Source: Burkholderiales bacterium (lineage in GTDB: Bacteria; Pseudomonadota; Gammaproteobacteria; Burkholderiales; SG8-39). Taken from it: a stretch of 64,000 nt of DNA. The DNA lies in NCBI GenBank assembly GCA_027493935.1, contig JAOSJV010000010.1, forward strand, positions 186,001-250,000, read 5' to 3'. Under the pieces are notes generated by a model. That model searched no databases. It was given only the letters and a program-made list of their open reading frames with translations, and had not been told where the DNA came from. Both the position numbers and the translations under genes were made by a program. Of the stretch, positions 63,524 to 64,000 are shown piece by piece (position 1 is the stretch's first letter; the number at the start of each line of letters is the position of its first letter).

Positions 63524-64000
63524 TCAGGACCGCCGCGCCCGCGGCTTCGGCCGGGGCGGCGTGGACACCGGCGCGCTCTCCTCGGCCGGGCGCAGCGCGA
63601 GGTCGCGGGCGAGCGCGCCGGCCGCCTGGTAGAGTGGCGCGAGCACCTCGGCCGGGGGTTCGTCGAGCGACCATGACGGCGGCGCGCCGAGCTGGCGCAG
63701 GAGCGTCGCGGACGACGCGGGCGGCTCGATCCGGAAGTGGAGGTTGAGGGGCGGGCCGCGGTGCCGCTCGTACTCGGCCGGATCGCGTTTCGCGAGCGAG
63801 ACGAAGGGAATCTGCGCGGCGCCGGGTGCCGCGCGCTCGGCGCCATCCGCCGCACCAGCCGCACCCGCGCGGCGCTTGCGCAGCGCGCCGAGCACGTCCT
63901 CCTTGCTGCGCCCGCGCAGCTCGAAGAGGAGGAACGGGTCTTTGTCGAAGGCCTCGCCCAGAACGTAGTGCGTCGCGGCCACGTGCTTGCAGGGATTGGC
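63524..64000 (-). CDS. SWIM zinc-finger protein, C-terminal part (5' end outside window)
   Basis: The frame is open at the right edge and reads ANPCKHVAATHYVLGEAFDKDPFLLFELRGRSKEDVLGALRKRR, the end of a SWIM zinc finger (..CxC..PCKHVAA) and the adjoining conserved helix. The tail is Ala/Pro-rich (PRPKPRARRS). In most genomes this protein is next to an SNF2-type helicase with which it works. The ORF-track start at 63982 is internal. Confidence 0.85.
   Translation of the reverse strand, partial: ANPCKHVAATHYVLGEAFDKDPFLLFELRGRSKEDVLGALRKRRAGAAGAADGAERAAPGAAQIPFVSLAKRDPAEYERHRGPPLNLHFRIEPPASSATLLRQLGAPPSWSLDEPPAEVLAPLYQAAGALARDLALRPAEESAPVSTPPRPKPRARRS

Overview
The window is about 69-70% GC and looks like a soil or water betaproteobacterium of the Burkholderiales type. 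The evidence is the gene content: TctA/TctC-type transport, Cox-type molybdenum hydroxylases, an AapJQMP transporter, an RhlE/IF-1 pair and many ATCCCCGCG..CGCGGGGAT palindromes. No rRNA, tRNA or CRISPR array was seen. Many clear genes are broken by single-base indels, often in G/C runs, in every part of the window. The simplest reading is residual long-read or metagenome assembly error, so most frameshifted genes below are annotated as whole genes.

Region 1 (1-21.2 kb, mostly minus strand) is a catabolic region. A MarR-family gene at 19.8 kb heads a tightly packed 11-gene run down to 8.2 kb: amino-acid-synthesis family protein, enamidase-like amidohydrolase, UbiD-like decarboxylase, Xsc/acetolactate-synthase-like TPP enzyme, GMC oxidoreductase, carboxymuconolactone-decarboxylase-like protein, ABC importer (SBP, ATPase, permease) and a second UbiD-like decarboxylase. 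A second unit follows (8.0-1.5 kb): coxM-coxS-coxL-like molybdenum hydroxylase, MoxR/CoxD ATPase, CoxE VWA protein and a TauE/SafE exporter. Both units start with near-identical promoter sequences (same 17-bp spacing and shared spacer bases), so they are probably one regulon. My inference is uptake and breakdown of a cyclic amide or N-heteroaromatic carboxylate.

Region 2 (21.3-26.4 kb) is an insertion-sequence island: an IS630-type element, an IS110-type element with a structured leader and a 568-bp tandem duplication, a second IS630-type element, and an IS200/IS605-type element with an array of hairpins. It abuts a decayed 3-hydroxyisobutyrate-dehydrogenase-like gene.

Region 3 (26.4-50.7 kb) holds a second Cox-type molybdenum hydroxylase (AYRGAGR active-site type), an orphan HicA-like gene, an MFS transporter, a MetF-like protein, an OmpA lipoprotein, an rhlE-RRM-infA-FKBP RNA/protein-folding cluster, a metallo-beta-lactamase protein divergent from an ECF sigma/anti-sigma pair with a perfect inverted repeat between them, a GST, an aapJQMP amino-acid importer, two tandem copies of a tiny secreted-protein gene, a histidine phosphatase, an ABC exporter and a geranylgeranyl-reductase-like flavoprotein.

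Region 4 (50.7-64 kb) looks like a defence/toxin-antitoxin island on the minus strand. It has an unusual alpha/beta-hydrolase plus subtilisin fusion, a DUF4258-like small pair, a three-gene operon led by a GHKL ATPase (with a decayed Fic gene upstream and a DUF433/DUF5615 module lodged between two 133-bp copies of the ATPase 5' end), an HTH plus nucleotidyltransferase pair, a HigB/HigA-like pair, a second DUF433/DUF5615 operon, and the C-terminus of a SWIM zinc-finger protein at the edge.
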